Shown: piece after piece, positions 15,439-24,375 of the stretch
How positions within the stretch are numbered: position 1 is the stretch's first letter
Layout of the letters: each line of letters begins with the position of its first letter
Virus record (IMG/VR): IMGVR_UViG_3300046167_000577
Span: 1-38,759 of that record
Reading direction: 5' to 3' (one strand)
Source: a virus
DNA: 38,759 nucleotides
Translations under genes and position numbers: made by a program
Notes under the pieces: model-generated
The model's database searches: none
The model's input: only the letters and a program-made list of their open reading frames with translations
Told to the model about the DNA's origin: nothing

Positions 15439-17826
15439 ATGTCATTTTACGAAGACGCATCACTTGTTAACTTTCCTTACGGTACTAAGTCAGGGAAAAT
15501 ATACTCATCAAAGCCTGAAAACGGTTCGGGAGACTTGTCTTTCACGAGGTCAAGTGAAGCTACAAGAACTACATCTCCATCTACAATTGATAGCGTGGAT
15601 GAAAATGTGCCTGTTTTAGATTATAGCAACAATGAGTGTCCTGCCTTATTGTTAGAGCCTCAGTCTGTTCAGTTGGTTAGATACACTAACGATTTCACTC
15701 AATGGACAAGCGACAACATTACCGTAACATCAAACTTTTCTACATCGCCTGATGGAACTTCTAACGCAGACAAGTTGGTAGCTACATCAGAAAACGCTAC
15801 GCTTACAGGAGAGGGTTGTTCCACAGAAATAGGCAAAAATTACTTGGTAACATTTTGGTTAAAAAGTAACACAAGCTCATCTCAGAATGCTTCTGTTTAT
15901 GTAAATGGTAACACATCCGACACAGAAACCTTTACTGCAACTACATCTTGGCAAAAGTTTTCAAGAAGCTTTACATCTACAAACATAAAAGAAGTTGGTA
16001 TGTTGTTAGCCAATAATACAGATGTAAGTGTTTTTGAGTTTAACCTAATACAAACAGAACACGAGGTAAGCACTATCAAGAATGATGGTACATCAGCTAC
16101 CATTACAAGAGAAAAAGACTCTATAAGCGACTTATCCTTGTCTACTATTGACGGAGATTTATCGTCTTTCTCTTTAAATTATAAATTTAGAGATTTAGCT
16201 CAAGATTTCAATAATGACGAAACCTTTGAAATCCCCGCTTCTTTTGGGTATACGCCACCCTTTACCATTAAAAAGTCAAGGTTTAGTGGCAAACACTATC
16301 CTGCTGATTTTAATTTGAGGTCACACGCAAATGTGGTTTCTACACAGACATTGTATGTAGACAAAGACGCTTCAGGTGCTAACAACGGAACATCTTGGAC
16401 TGACGCTTACACAGTTATATCGGACGCTATTCAAGCTGTAAATCAGAACACAACCATATATATTAAAGGCGGTTACTATGGTTATGATAATTCTTCAAAG
16501 TCTGCTCAAATTCCTGCTTACGATGTTGAGTTTATTGCCGTTGACGGACAAGTACACAATACTGCTGACCAATGGGAAGATGCGGGTAGTTGGTCTGCTT
16601 CAGGTGACGCTTATGTAGCTACATTCCCTAACGATACACACGCTGTGGTTGACTACAATAACTTGGATGCTGATGGTGTCCCCTATGTTCTTGAGCCTCA
16701 ATCATCAATAGCTGATGTTCAAAATAACGGTGGATTCTTTTGGGATGGTTCTGACCTGTACATAAGAACTTCAGACGACAGAGTTCCTGATAGCGACCTA
16801 AGAATATACAGAAGTCAATTGACAGGTGGTCAGTTCGGAGGTATATATATGAGAGGTGGTGGATACACTGTTTACTGTGAAGGAATTACTTGTACAGGAT
16901 GGAGTGGTGGATTTAGAACTCGTGACCAATCGGGAACTTATTTAGGTATGAACTTGTACCTTAACAATTGCGGTGCAGACAAAGTTATTCTTCCTTATGG
17001 TGACGAGATTATGATTTTTAACTCGGAATTTAACAAGATAAAACCTACTGAAGATTGTCTTAACTATGACGGAAATGCCTCATCGTCATCTCAGAATGTA
17101 GTTGAGTATAATGTTACAGTCAACACAGCAAACCCTTCTTGGTCTTCAGGGGACTCTTCTGCTCAGTGTAGCACAGGTCATCAAGGCGTAGACATCATCA
17201 GGATAGGCTCCGTATACAAGAACGCTTATGGGCAAAATATAGCTGATGTTACAGGGGCAAACACGCTTATTATAGATTGTCAATCTATAAACTCTCAGTT
17301 GCCGTCCCAAGCGGGTTACTTCATAGGCACAGGAATAGGCGGTAATATGTGGCTTTACAATTGTGTTTCAAGCAACGATACAGCTTCGGTTCAAATAGGA
17401 GATTCTAATTCTGCTGTTTACTACTACAACTTCACCTATGACGGAACACTTGAGAATGGAGGTGGAGGAACACTATCTGAAATATTCGATAGTGGATTAA
17501 GTGCAGACACATCTGTTGATACTGTGTTTGAGGCTGATTCAGCAATAAGAATAGAAACTGCAATCGGAGGTGGATACAAGGTGTACTACACAGGCGAAAG
17601 TGAATACATAACAGAATCAGGAGCGCACAACATTGTTATAGTTAATGATAACGGAAGTGTATCTCAGTACAACGATGGAACGCTTGTAGGAACATCTACT
17701 CATACATTTGACTACTCTGTACTAAAGATAGGAACAGGCACAGGTGGTAACGCTCCTGTGGCTTTAGAGAGAATACTTTTTGACGGAACGGCTGTCTCTG
17801 ATGGAGCAGGCTTGTCAAACATTTAA
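15439..17826 (+). CDS. Tail spike or fibre with beta-helix domain
   Basis: Host recognition or polysaccharide-degrading tail protein of 795 residues. The N-terminus carries a known phage tail motif (DLSFTRSSEATRTT at 32-45, then NVPVLDYSNNECPALLLEPQ at 56-75). Residues about 90-205 form a carbohydrate-binding-like beta sandwich, and about 303-650 look like a right-handed parallel beta-helix opening with TLYVDKDASGANNGTSWTDA, the usual start of such domains. The C-terminal 130 residues may form a trimerisation or sugar-binding domain. I place the start at 15439 because the upstream ATG at 15379 lies inside the 51-aa gene, while this ATG has an A/T-rich leader just after that gene's stop. Confidence 0.8.
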   Translation: MSFYEDASLVNFPYGTKSGKIYSSKPENGSGDLSFTRSSEATRTTSPSTIDSVDENVPVLDYSNNECPALLLEPQSVQLVRYTNDFTQWTSDNITVTSNFSTSPDGTSNADKLVATSENATLTGEGCSTEIGKNYLVTFWLKSNTSSSQNASVYVNGNTSDTETFTATTSWQKFSRSFTSTNIKEVGMLLANNTDVSVFEFNLIQTEHEVSTIKNDGTSATITREKDSISDLSLSTIDGDLSSFSLNYKFRDLAQDFNNDETFEIPASFGYTPPFTIKKSRFSGKHYPADFNLRSHANVVSTQTLYVDKDASGANNGTSWTDAYTVISDAIQAVNQNTTIYIKGGYYGYDNSSKSAQIPAYDVEFIAVDGQVHNTADQWEDAGSWSASGDAYVATFPNDTHAVVDYNNLDADGVPYVLEPQSSIADVQNNGGFFWDGSDLYIRTSDDRVPDSDLRIYRSQLTGGQFGGIYMRGGGYTVYCEGITCTGWSGGFRTRDQSGTYLGMNLYLNNCGADKVILPYGDEIMIFNSEFNKIKPTEDCLNYDGNASSSSQNVVEYNVTVNTANPSWSSGDSSAQCSTGHQGVDIIRIGSVYKNAYGQNIADVTGANTLIIDCQSINSQLPSQAGYFIGTGIGGNMWLYNCVSSNDTASVQIGDSNSAVYYYNFTYDGTLENGGGGTLSEIFDSGLSADTSVDTVFEADSAIRIETAIGGGYKVYYTGESEYITESGAHNIVIVNDNGSVSQYNDGTLVGTSTHTFDYSVLKIGTGTGGNAPVALERILFDGTAVSDGAGLSNI

Positions 17827-17866
17827 AAGTACATAAATAAAATACTGTAGTAACTGCTCAAGTAGT

Positions 17867-18211
17867 ATGAAGAGACTTAAAAACAACACCCTAAACACCT
17901 TATCTTTTGTTAAGCTAAGTTCTTTTGTAACAAATAGTTTTGACATCACATTAGAAAAGGTAGTGGGTAATGAAACACTAAGTCTTACGAGCCTAACAGA
18001 TAGTGGTAACTTAGCACCCTGCAAGGACTTTATATCTATATCTATAGACTTAGTATCGGTAGGTAATGTCTTGAATGATGGTGGTGAATACATACTCACA
18101 TTGAGCAATGATGGTAACTCATACACATACTTGACTATCGTTGATGACTACCAAGAAGTGCAAGGTAGCGGTGGTATATATGCAGACACAGTTAGGTTCA
18201 CAGACTTGTAA
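17867..18211 (+). CDS. Small virion protein downstream of the spike
   Basis: A 114-residue Ser/Thr-rich beta-type protein with GGEYILTLSND and VDDYQEVQGSGG in its C-terminal half, reminiscent of short tail-tip or adaptor proteins. Its stop codon TAA is inside a TTGTAAATTA motif, and the portal gene starts 11 bases later. Function unknown. Confidence 0.55.
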   Translation: MKRLKNNTLNTLSFVKLSSFVTNSFDITLEKVVGNETLSLTSLTDSGNLAPCKDFISISIDLVSVGNVLNDGGEYILTLSNDGNSYTYLTIVDDYQEVQGSGGIYADTVRFTDL

Positions 18212-18215
18212 ATTA
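18206..18215 (+). promoter_or_regulatory. TTGTAAATTA late-boundary motif 5
   Basis: An exact copy containing the stop codon of the preceding gene and lying six bases before the portal ATG (18222). Confidence 0.55.
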
Positions 18216-18221
18216 TAGTAT

Positions 18222-19463
18222 ATGGGATTAATTAAGAACATAACAGAATACTTTGCTTCTAACACTTATGTGCAAGCTACAGAGAACAGCATTGCTACTA
18301 ACGAGTTAGAGAACTCTATTGACGACCTTAACGGACGCTATAAGTTAGGACACACCACATTAGGTGACTACATCAAGTTTGGTGTTAATGACGACTTTCC
18401 TGTAATCCTTGAGAAGATGTTAAGACAATCTCCTGTACACAGTGGTATCTTAACAAAGAAGGCTAAGATGGTTGTCGGTAACGACATTGGCTACTCTACA
18501 GATTTCGCAAGCACTAACAAGGCTAAGGCTGAGGTTAGAGCGTTTGTCAATCATTGTGGCGGTAACAACAAGGGTTTATACGAAGTTCTTACTCACGCAG
18601 CTTTCCAATACGAACACAAGGGAGCTTTAGCTTTCTATGTGCGTTGGAACAAAGGTCGTACAAAGATACTTGAATTTAAGTCTTTAGACCCTAAAGGAGT
18701 GCGTGTAGGAGAGCCAAATGCTAAGGGTGAGGTAACACACTACATCGTGCGTAGAACCTTCGGCTATGGGGCTAATTCTGTACAGCATAACGAGCCTCGT
18801 AAGATTAAGGCTTTTAACAAGTTTGACAAGTCGGGAACAGAAGCAATACTTTATGTAGCTAACCCTTATAGTGGCAACCCATACTACGGAGTGCCTAACT
18901 ACATATCAGCTTTCCATTACATAGCTTCTGACTTTAGCTTTGGTAAACACATTAAAAACAGCGCAGAGAACGGATTTACTCCTAAAGTAATAGCTACCTT
19001 TACAGGTAGAAATATGAGTAACGAGCAGAAGCGTGAAGAGTACAATAAGTTTAAAGATTCTTTCACAGGACCTGAAGGCGATAACTTTATGGTTTCTTGG
19101 GTAAAGAAGGTAGAAGACGCTCCCAAGTTTGACACCTTAGATGTTGCTAACTTAGACAAGACTGTAGATGTGTTGTCAAGACTTAACGATGCAAAGATAC
19201 TTACTGCACACAATGTAACATCACCAACATTATTCGGTGTTATGGTAAGCGGTAAGCTCGGAGGTACAGGTAACGAATTGGTTACAGCGTATCAGATATT
19301 TAGAGCTACTGAAACTCTTCCTAACAGAGAGATTCTTTTAGACTCAGTAAACAGAGTGTTCGCTACCGTAGGGTACGATGCTATGAACCTTTCAGTAGTT
19401 GAGGAAGACATCAACTTAGAAAGTATTAAAGGTGCTAATACAACAGACATAAGCAATGGTTGA
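18222..19463 (+). CDS. Portal protein
   Basis: Dodecameric ring at the capsid vertex through which DNA is packaged. The 413-residue protein has typical portal features: LRQSPVHSGILTKKAKMVVG (about 67-86), the stretch EFKSLDPKGVRVGEPN, NPYYGVPNYISAFHYI (about 222-237) followed by a long helix, and the crown/stem-like C-terminal part with VTSPTLFGVMVSGKLGGTGNE (about 330-350). It overlaps the connector gene by eight bases. Finding the portal here, 15 kb after the terminase and behind the spike gene, is an uncommon order. Confidence 0.85.
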   Translation: MGLIKNITEYFASNTYVQATENSIATNELENSIDDLNGRYKLGHTTLGDYIKFGVNDDFPVILEKMLRQSPVHSGILTKKAKMVVGNDIGYSTDFASTNKAKAEVRAFVNHCGGNNKGLYEVLTHAAFQYEHKGALAFYVRWNKGRTKILEFKSLDPKGVRVGEPNAKGEVTHYIVRRTFGYGANSVQHNEPRKIKAFNKFDKSGTEAILYVANPYSGNPYYGVPNYISAFHYIASDFSFGKHIKNSAENGFTPKVIATFTGRNMSNEQKREEYNKFKDSFTGPEGDNFMVSWVKKVEDAPKFDTLDVANLDKTVDVLSRLNDAKILTAHNVTSPTLFGVMVSGKLGGTGNELVTAYQIFRATETLPNREILLDSVNRVFATVGYDAMNLSVVEEDINLESIKGANTTDISNG

Positions 19464-19971
19464 TATAATATTTATAGACGACAGTTACTTGTACCAAAAC
19501 TTTCCTTTACCAAAGAGATTGGATAGAGGAGCGTTGTTGGCACTTATTCAATTAGAACAATTCACTTCTATTCAAGACTTGTTAGGCACTTGCTTGTACG
19601 AGGACTTGGAAGCTAAGGTATTAGCGCAAACATTAACGGCTAATGAAGAGTCACTATTTAAGTTAGTGAAGTACACATTAGCAATGTACTCAGCTAAGGC
19701 TGCGATAAGCATACTACGCACCGAGGCAGCGAGAACAAAAAACGAGGAAGGGAAACAAGACCAATATATCCTTGATACTATATCTTCAACAATTGATAGT
19801 AAACTATCTTATATCAACAAGCGAATTACCAATTTTATATTGGACAATAGCGACATTAAAGCAATCGCTACAGCAGAAGGCTGTGACAACGATTTATTTG
19901 ATGAAGAGGACACTTATCAAGGCAGTGTGTTTTACCCTTCGGACGGATTAACCGATTCCGAGTGTCAGTAG
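19456..19971 (+). CDS. Head-tail connector protein (DUF6712-like)
   Basis: An acidic, mostly helical 171-residue protein, a pattern of connector proteins that dock under the portal. Features are LGTCLYEDLEAKVLAQTLTA (about 43-62) and a helical middle with KYTLAMYSAKAAI. It overlaps the portal gene, supporting a joint role at the neck. The assignment rests on position and helical layout. Confidence 0.65.
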   Translation: MVDIIFIDDSYLYQNFPLPKRLDRGALLALIQLEQFTSIQDLLGTCLYEDLEAKVLAQTLTANEESLFKLVKYTLAMYSAKAAISILRTEAARTKNEEGKQDQYILDTISSTIDSKLSYINKRITNFILDNSDIKAIATAEGCDNDLFDEEDTYQGSVFYPSDGLTDSECQ

Positions 19972-19992
19972 GGGTCACAACACAGAAGATAA

Positions 19993-20802
19993 ATGCAAGA
20001 TAAAAAACTAATAAACCTCACTACAGGTGTCGCAAGACCAAGTGGCGTTTATTCTATTGAGTTCCACGAGGACGAACACTCAGCCCACATTAAGCGGTCA
20101 AGCAAAGGGGTGTCAACTACACATCCTTTAGCTACCTCTCAGTCAGCAGAATCAGGCTACTCGCACACAGGTGCTTTCGCAGGTAAGCCACTGTCTAACA
20201 ACTATGTATGGGAAGCGGGTGTGGGTATCAATTACACTCAAAATGATGTAAACAACGATACTTACAAGGTTTTTAGTCTTGATAGAGATGTTCACTTAGC
20301 TGTAGATAACCCTTATTGGTCAACGCCTACTCCATCAGGAGTAACAGGCATAGGCCTATTCCAAGGTGCTAACCTACCCGCAGGTGTTACCTCATTAGTA
20401 GACTACGAGTTTGACTACGATACTGAATACCCGACATCATCAGGCACAGGCTTTGAAGGTTCAACAGGACGCATCAAACTTAACGACTTGCAATATGGCG
20501 ACCAACTAAGAGTACGCTTTGACTACAATGTAATCCCTCAAATTGCGAATACCACAGTAGAACCTGCGCTATGGTACTCCAACAGAAACGACAATGATGA
20601 CATTACATTTACCTTTCCTTTAACTACTAACCCACAATTCTATGGTGGTGGTACAGTAGGCGAAACATTCTTGAATCGTATAGAAATTTCAGCTTGGATA
20701 ACCTCTAATGAAGATGTTAACGCTCTTACCTTGCCTGCTATTAAGGCTGATAATCCGATTATCGTTCAGCCATTAGGAATGCTAATAACTATTATAAGAT
20801 AA
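19993..20802 (+). CDS. Virion protein of unknown role
   Basis: A 269-residue beta-rich protein with Gly/Asn/Thr-rich loops, VARPSGVYSIEFHEDEHSAH near the start and QYGDQLRVRFDYNVIPQI in the middle; the end is strongly hydrophobic (PLGMLITIIR). It has the look of a jelly-roll-like structural protein such as a head fibre or capsid decoration protein. It lies between the connector and the LamG-like fibre gene with only short gaps. No family is recognised. Confidence 0.6.
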   Translation: MQDKKLINLTTGVARPSGVYSIEFHEDEHSAHIKRSSKGVSTTHPLATSQSAESGYSHTGAFAGKPLSNNYVWEAGVGINYTQNDVNNDTYKVFSLDRDVHLAVDNPYWSTPTPSGVTGIGLFQGANLPAGVTSLVDYEFDYDTEYPTSSGTGFEGSTGRIKLNDLQYGDQLRVRFDYNVIPQIANTTVEPALWYSNRNDNDDITFTFPLTTNPQFYGGGTVGETFLNRIEISAWITSNEDVNALTLPAIKADNPIIVQPLGMLITIIR

Positions 20803-20804
20803 TT

Positions 20805-22382
20805 ATGTCAATAAAAATTGTAAGAAACGAGGCAGGAAACTGTGTAACCTTTCAAGGTTCGAGTAACCCTGTATATTGGAACTCTTGTCTTAGCGGTGAA
20901 GTAGACAGCGTTGACTCAAATGCTGTTAATATAAAGAATGATGTAAGAACTATCACAGAAGAAAGAACAGTATACGAGTTCTTTAGAATACCTTATACAG
21001 AGTTTTTAGATGCTGATGGTAACGCTTTTGCTAATCCTCAAGCTGCCGCAGACTACATCACTCAAGAGGCTAATGTATTGGGTAGCATAGGCGAGCAAGT
21101 AGCAGCAAGTACGGATTCTTTTGACTTTTACATAGACGCAAGAGATAATACAGTAATAATGAACACAGGGGATTACTTTCCTGTAAACACAATACAAGCT
21201 GTATTGGATGACGAAACAATGAGCATATCTTCTGTAACAGGTTCTAAAGTATATTACTCAGGAATCAACTTAGGCAATGTTTCTGTAGACAGCACACCTT
21301 TGTCGGGAAGCGACAATGATAAGATAAACACATTAAACGCATTGTTTCAAAATTCGGGAACAGCATCAGGAGATATACCAAGCATTACATCAAGTTTATC
21401 TGTATCTTTAACTGAAGGTGACACGATAAACTACGAGCTTACTGCTGATAACGGAGTAGGATACGAGTGGGACTTGTCTAATGTTAATGGCATTACTACA
21501 GTAGAAGGGAATGTTAGAAAACTTATAGGTGGCTCGTCCTTAGCTGTAGGCACTTACAACATACCTGTAAAGGCTATAAATTACAATGGTGAAGATAGTC
21601 AGACGATAGCACTTACCGTTTCTGCACCTCCTTTTTCCAATACTAAAAGCGTTCAGTTAAATAGTTCGGATTACTTAGGCGCAAACGCATCACTATTAGA
21701 TAGCACATTAGGAAGAAGTGGAAATGGCAGCGGCTCTTCAGACGCTTGGACTGTTTCTTTTTGGATAAAGCCGACACACACAGCAAGCGGAAGGGTTGTA
21801 TTCTATTACGGTTCTAACGATACCACAAACGGTGGTATAATAGAAATAAGAATGACAAGCACTCACAAGTTAAGACTTCAGTACGGTAGCGCAAACAATA
21901 ACATTAAAATAATATCACCAAACGCTTTGACAAATAATGTTTGGCAGCACATAGTTTACACTTATGACGGAGGAGCTACAGGCGCATCAAGCGGAAGCAT
22001 AGAGAGTTACTACAATAAATTTGAATTGTTTATTGATGGAGTAAGTCAGACGACATCAAACAGCCATAATAATTACGGTTGGAGTGGAGCTTTAAGTGGT
22101 CAGAATTTAAGAGTCGGAAAGCTAGTAAGCGGAAACACTTTGACAGGAGAAAAAATAGACGAGTTAGCTATATGGGACAGCGACCAAACAGCAAATATAT
22201 CTTCCATATATAACAGTGGAAGTTCTTTCGATTTGTCTACGCTGACTACAGAGCCTAAGCATTGGTGGAGAATGGGAGATGGCGATACCTACCCTTACTT
22301 GCAAGACAGTGGTACAGAGGGAAATTGTATTTTCCAAATGTATAATATGACTGTCTCAGACATAGTTACGGATGCTCCATAA
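20805..22382 (+). CDS. Fibre protein with Ig-like and LamG-like domains
   Basis: A 525-residue protein, probably displayed on the virion. Residues about 195-275 resemble a bacterial Ig-like or cadherin-like domain (SVSLTEGDTINYELTADNG, then AVGTYNIPVKAINYNGED). Residues about 278-485 resemble a LamG/concanavalin-type lectin: WTVSFWIKPTHTASGRVVFY, NNVWQHIVYTYDGGATG, KFELFIDGVSQ and IDELAIWDSD. Such domains bind glycans, so a role in host surface binding or capsid decoration is likely. A TTGTAAATTA motif follows the stop directly. Confidence 0.75.
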   Translation: MSIKIVRNEAGNCVTFQGSSNPVYWNSCLSGEVDSVDSNAVNIKNDVRTITEERTVYEFFRIPYTEFLDADGNAFANPQAAADYITQEANVLGSIGEQVAASTDSFDFYIDARDNTVIMNTGDYFPVNTIQAVLDDETMSISSVTGSKVYYSGINLGNVSVDSTPLSGSDNDKINTLNALFQNSGTASGDIPSITSSLSVSLTEGDTINYELTADNGVGYEWDLSNVNGITTVEGNVRKLIGGSSLAVGTYNIPVKAINYNGEDSQTIALTVSAPPFSNTKSVQLNSSDYLGANASLLDSTLGRSGNGSGSSDAWTVSFWIKPTHTASGRVVFYYGSNDTTNGGIIEIRMTSTHKLRLQYGSANNNIKIISPNALTNNVWQHIVYTYDGGATGASSGSIESYYNKFELFIDGVSQTTSNSHNNYGWSGALSGQNLRVGKLVSGNTLTGEKIDELAIWDSDQTANISSIYNSGSSFDLSTLTTEPKHWWRMGDGDTYPYLQDSGTEGNCIFQMYNMTVSDIVTDAP

Positions 22383-22392
22383 TTGTAAATTA
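22383..22392 (+). promoter_or_regulatory. TTGTAAATTA late-boundary motif 6
   Basis: An exact copy starting at the base after the fibre gene stop codon, followed by the stem-loop at 22399-22443 and then the GAF-like gene at 22465. Confidence 0.5.
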
Positions 22393-22398
22393 CAGTAG

Positions 22399-22443
22399 GG
22401 GAGATTGAAATGTTCTGATACAAAATGAGCAGTTTAGTCTCCC
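22399..22443 (+). terminator. Stem-loop before the GAF-like gene
   Basis: Arms GGGAGATTGAA (22399-22409) and TTTAGTCTCCC (22433-22443) give 11 pairs including two G-U, with a 23-base loop. There is no clear T-run. It shares the GGGAG/CTCCC core with the hairpins at 14101 and 14695. It may be an attenuator or processing site. Confidence 0.5.
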
Positions 22444-22464
22444 TTGCTAAACAACTAAAATATA

Positions 22465-23094
22465 ATGCTGCAACATATAAAATCAATAGTTGAATCTTTT
22501 TTTAACTATCTTCGGTATGAAAATAGAAGGTGGGTAATCTTACTTGTATTCATCACTATAATTTCTTTTGTATTTAAAGACTCAATACATCACATAGCTA
22601 CTAAAGCTAAAGACCCTGTAAAGAGTCAGTTGGAAATGAGTCAAAGGGTTAACGATAAGTTAAGCGAAGTGTTGGAAATGGCAGACGGAAGTCGTGTGTA
22701 CATCTTTCAGTTCCATAACGGAGTAACATACTACACAGGACAACACGCCCAAAGATTTACTTGTACCTACGAGATTGTAGGAAAAGGAATAAGCCGAGAG
22801 GCTAACAACCTACAGAACTTGCAGGTGTCCATCTTTAGTTGGTGGATAAGCGAAGTGCTTAAAGGAAATATGGTGTATAGTGACATCAATGAAATGAGTG
22901 ACTACACAACTATGATTACTCTAAAGCAGCAAGGTATAGAGTCTGTTATCTGCTACCCTATCATACATCAAGGTAAGGTAGTAGGCATTATTGGTATTGA
23001 CTATGTGAATAGGCCTACAAACATAGTAGACAATGAGGAGTTTAGAGAGTGGTTTAGTGGTGTGTCTAACAACATTGGAACTATCTTAAAGTAA
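22465..23094 (+). CDS. Membrane-anchored GAF-like domain protein
   Basis: A 209-residue protein with one N-terminal membrane span (about 23-38, WVILLVFITIISFVF), a short linker, and a soluble domain from about 60 that looks GAF-like: VYIFQFHNGVTYY (78-90), GISREANNLQNLQVSIFSWW, then VICYPIIHQGKVVGIIGIDY (a typical C-terminal GAF strand pair). The N-terminus is short and basic, so the domain could face either side of the membrane. It ends the late operon and lies beside the lysis genes across a two-way terminator. It may sense a signal for lysis timing or superinfection state (inference); no partner domain (kinase, cyclase) is attached. Confidence 0.65.
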   Translation: MLQHIKSIVESFFNYLRYENRRWVILLVFITIISFVFKDSIHHIATKAKDPVKSQLEMSQRVNDKLSEVLEMADGSRVYIFQFHNGVTYYTGQHAQRFTCTYEIVGKGISREANNLQNLQVSIFSWWISEVLKGNMVYSDINEMSDYTTMITLKQQGIESVICYPIIHQGKVVGIIGIDYVNRPTNIVDNEEFREWFSGVSNNIGTILK

Positions 23095-23120
23095 AAGAGA
23101 GGGCTATTGCCCCCTCTTAT
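23095..23120. terminator. Two-way terminator between the converging operons
   Basis: AGAGGG-loop-CCCTCT stem (23096-23118 region). Read leftward it is followed by TTTT; read rightward by TTATTCTT. It separates the late rightward operon from the leftward lysis end. A second perfect hairpin, GGTGC-AATATC-GCACC (23153-23168), lies just behind the holin stop codon and would add to termination of the leftward transcript. Confidence 0.75.
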
Positions 23121-23171
23121 TCTTGCAGTTACCTGAACAAGTACATTCTATTGGTGCAATATCGCACCATA

Positions 23172-23537
23172 CTACTTTACCTTTGTTCTCTTGTCCACGC
23201 TTCTTACTGCGAAGTAACCGCCTATCACTGTTACGCTTACCATTTCCCATAAACCTATCCATCTTTCGTTAACACTACTTATACCAAAGCCTTCAAAGAA
23301 AGTCATAAGTACAAGGAATACCATAACGGTAACTAAGGTTAATGGTCTTACATTCTTAGAGAGCCAAGAGTCTGTTAAGCTATCTGCTTCCCAACGCTTA
23401 GTTATCTCGTTTTCTATTGCAGCACGAGCAGCTTCCTTCTCTTCGGGATTCTGCACAAATCTGTCTACTACATTGGCAACTGCTTCCACAGTTTCCTTTG
23501 CACCTATGTTTAGGATTTTCTTTAGTGGATTCTTCAT
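23172..23537 (-). CDS. Holin (3TM-type family)
   Basis: A 121-residue membrane protein: an amphipathic, charged N-terminal half (PEEKEAARAAIENEITKRWE), then KNVRPL, a membrane span at about 65-83, a short loop and another span at about 94-112, with a basic end (RTKVK). This matches the phage holin family in which a charged N-terminal region precedes an N(V)RP turn and two or three spans. It is the last gene of the leftward unit, next to the amidase, and would open the membrane for the endolysin. Confidence 0.8.
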   Translation of the reverse strand: MKNPLKKILNIGAKETVEAVANVVDRFVQNPEEKEAARAAIENEITKRWEADSLTDSWLSKNVRPLTLVTVMVFLVLMTFFEGFGISSVNERWIGLWEMVSVTVIGGYFAVRSVDKRTKVK

Positions 23538-23547
23538 AACTCATTTA

Positions 23548-23667
23548 TCAGCTGCCACACGCCTCGCAGTCTTCAGGGTTATCTAAATTACAAGCGTTCT
23601 CGTTCTTCTCGCTCATTTCCAAGTCATCAATAAAGTCTTGGAAGTCATTGTCAAAATCATCATTCAT
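23548..23667 (-). CDS. Small acidic Cys-containing protein (39 aa)
   Basis: A short frame between amidase and holin: N-terminus MNDDFDNDFQDFIDDLEMSE and a C-terminus with three cysteines (NACNLDNPEDCEACGS). About a third of its residues are Asp or Glu. Spacing to both neighbours is tight (five and ten bases), which supports it as a real gene. The cysteines could bind a metal or form a disulphide. It might modulate lysis; no family is recognised. Confidence 0.5.
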   Translation of the reverse strand: MNDDFDNDFQDFIDDLEMSEKNENACNLDNPEDCEACGS

Positions 23668-23672
23668 AGTGT

Positions 23673-24110
23673 TTAGTTTTTAATTAAAAATTCATATTCT
23701 TTCTGTACATCAAAGCTCGGACAAGCCTTGCCTTTGTTAAATTCATTGTGTCCGTATATCGTAGCTATAGGGTACATATCTAATAGTGCAGACAATAGGT
23801 TAGTTAGTGCGGTATCTTGCTCAGGAGTTCTCGTGTCTTTAGGACTCATAAACCTATCACATCCTCCTACATAAACAATCCCTATACTGCCTACATTGTT
23901 TCCCTTAGTGTGTGCGCCTACCATTTGTACGCTACGACCTTCTTCTATCGTTCCGTCAAGTTTAACAACATAGTGATAACCAATGTTTCTCCAACCTTGA
24001 TTCTTATGCCATCTTGCGATTTCCTCTGCGTCTACATCTCTACCTTCAGGGGTAGCTGTGCAATGCAGTATAATCTTGGTAATCTGTCTTACTGATTTAG
24101 TTAAGTTCAT
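23673..24110 (-). CDS. N-acetylmuramoyl-L-alanine amidase (endolysin)
   Basis: Cuts the bond between muramic acid and the peptide stem of peptidoglycan. The 145-residue protein is a complete T7-lysozyme-type amidase: zinc ligands H16, H121 and C130, catalytic Y45 and K128, within KIILHCTATPEGRDVD, GYHYVV, GAHTKGNNVGSIGI and IYGHNEFNKGKACPSFD. Spacing of these residues is almost the same as in T7 lysozyme. There is no signal peptide, so it depends on the holin. Upstream lies a near-copy of the late motif (TTGTAAATTTA on this strand, about 24118-24128). Confidence 0.93.
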   Translation of the reverse strand: MNLTKSVRQITKIILHCTATPEGRDVDAEEIARWHKNQGWRNIGYHYVVKLDGTIEEGRSVQMVGAHTKGNNVGSIGIVYVGGCDRFMSPKDTRTPEQDTALTNLLSALLDMYPIATIYGHNEFNKGKACPSFDVQKEYEFLIKN

Positions 24111-24144
24111 AGGTAATTAAATTTACAATATTTACATTACTAAT

Positions 24145-24375
24145 TTACGATACGATAGCTCTGCTATAAAAGCTGTATATATAGCGTATAAAGGGACTAA
24201 CTCCTAAGTAAGCATACAAGAGTAGGCTACACCAAAAAGAAAGGCACAGAACGCAAGAGAATGGCTTATAAGGGAACTTCTCTATGAACCAAGCATAAGG
24301 CTCAAACAAGAACAAGAACGCAAACATAAGTCCTACTGAGGATATTAACATCCAATCGTTATAAATTTCAATCAT
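24145..24375 (-). CDS. Small membrane protein with CxxC/FWC motif
   Basis: 76 residues from the ATG at 24375, which overlaps the upstream stop as ATGA; a longer frame from 24414 would overlap the upstream gene further and is less likely. Membrane spans at about 8-25 and 44-60 flank PYKPFSCVLCLSFWCS with C41, C44 and C49. Such a C-x2-C-x2-FW pattern at a membrane edge is seen in small phage proteins near lysis genes. It may be an accessory holin or spanin-like factor; this is not proven. Confidence 0.6.
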   Translation of the reverse strand: MIEIYNDWMLISSVGLMFAFLFLFEPYAWFIEKFPYKPFSCVLCLSFWCSLLLYAYLGVSPFIRYIYSFYSRAIVS

